Assembly: GCF_003201955.1 (NCBI RefSeq)
Contig: NZ_QJJM01000007.1
Location: 67,891-131,890, forward strand
Direction: 5' to 3'
DNA length: 64,000 bases
Source of the DNA: Blastomonas natatoria
Lineage (GTDB): Bacteria; Pseudomonadota; Alphaproteobacteria; Sphingomonadales; Sphingomonadaceae
The position numbers and the translations under genes were made by a program. The notes beneath the pieces were generated by a model. It ran no database searches and was not told where the DNA came from. It worked only from the letters and a program-made list of their open reading frames with translations. Within the stretch, counting starts at the first letter, position 1. Each line of letters starts with the position of its first letter. Shown here in pieces: positions 63,958-64,000 of this stretch.

Positions 63958-64000
63958 ATGGCAGAGCAGAACGAGTTAGAGGCCGTAGCGGCAACAGCGG
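63958..64000 (+). CDS. N-terminal fragment of a gene divergent from hflK (runs off window)
   Basis: ATG at 63958 preceded by GAGGG, reading MAEQNELEAVAATA to the window end. An in-frame ATG at 63943 is an alternative. In related genomes a Mrp/NBP35 ATPase is often divergent from hflK, but 14 residues cannot prove this. Confidence 0.4.
   Translation, partial: MAEQNELEAVAATA

Overview
This is a GC-rich chromosomal window from an alphaproteobacterium, most likely a sphingomonad (Sphingomonadales; Sphingomonas, Novosphingobium, Sphingopyxis or Blastomonas-like). That placement is inferred from a DUF4129/DUF4350/MoxR/DUF58/SpoIIM/RDD cluster, a complete carboxyspermidine-type polyamine operon, an sRNA with alphaproteobacterial suhB-like architecture, a Psp operon with extra small genes, and NTTGCGA-type Fur-like boxes. 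No rRNA, tRNA, CRISPR array, intact insertion sequence or prophage was found. The window is densely coding, with many ATGA, GTGA or TTGA stop-start overlaps.

Layout. 1-6.4 kb: end of a membrane protein gene, then a six-gene translationally coupled cluster around a MoxR ATPase. 6.4-14 kb: acyl-CoA carboxylase beta subunit, secreted peroxiredoxin, LipB, QueC, a small RNA, Hsp33 and SufE. 14-18.8 kb: phage-shock-protein locus with pspF divergent from a sigma54-type promoter that reads through a 66-aa membrane protein gene, pspA, pspB, pspC and six further small membrane/coiled-coil genes that look like PspB relatives. 18.9-27.6 kb: ribosomal oxygenase, pseudouridine synthase, oxidoreductase, lipoproteins, a 273-bp inverted-repeat element, a DUF481 outer-membrane protein, RppH and an esterase. 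27.8-31.4 kb: GH5-like glycosidase followed by an RHS remnant, bacterioferritin and its ferredoxin under a Fur-like box, and a DUF418 membrane protein. 31.4-34.9 kb: a 0.9-kb gene-free stretch with a cluster of palindromes, then a TetR regulator, haloalkane dehalogenase and a dienelactone-hydrolase-like protein.

35-43.7 kb: cyanide-insensitive-type cytochrome bd oxidase with its tiny third subunit, PsiE, a phosphoribosyltransferase and adenine deaminase (purine salvage pair), GpmA, MoaB, a soluble lytic transglycosylase and a degenerate uracil-DNA-glycosylase-like protein. 43.8-51.9 kb: ETF-ubiquinone oxidoreductase, IspE carrying an in-frame palindromic insertion, N-formylglutamate amidohydrolase, IlvD, NAD(P)HX repair enzyme and an m5U rRNA methyltransferase. 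51.9-57.7 kb: nitrilase, two MAPEG proteins and the spermidine operon (ornithine decarboxylase, carboxynorspermidine decarboxylase and dehydrogenase). 57.8-64 kb: threonine dehydratase, an ECF sigma/anti-sigma pair, a DegP-like protease, HflC and HflK, and the start of one more gene.

The least explained feature is the psp array. Six consecutive small proteins, plus PspB and the tail of PspC, share an N-terminal membrane segment and a C-terminal coiled-coil signature of the form LERI-x-TD followed by EIE-x-LRD. The array sits in one apparent transcription unit behind a near-consensus sigma54 promoter and looks like a diversified set of envelope-stress subunits. Other points worth following are the anti-Shine-Dalgarno sRNA upstream of queC, the palindrome inserted in ispE, the operator cluster near the tetR-dehalogenase genes, and a hairpin that buries the ribosome binding site of a MAPEG gene.
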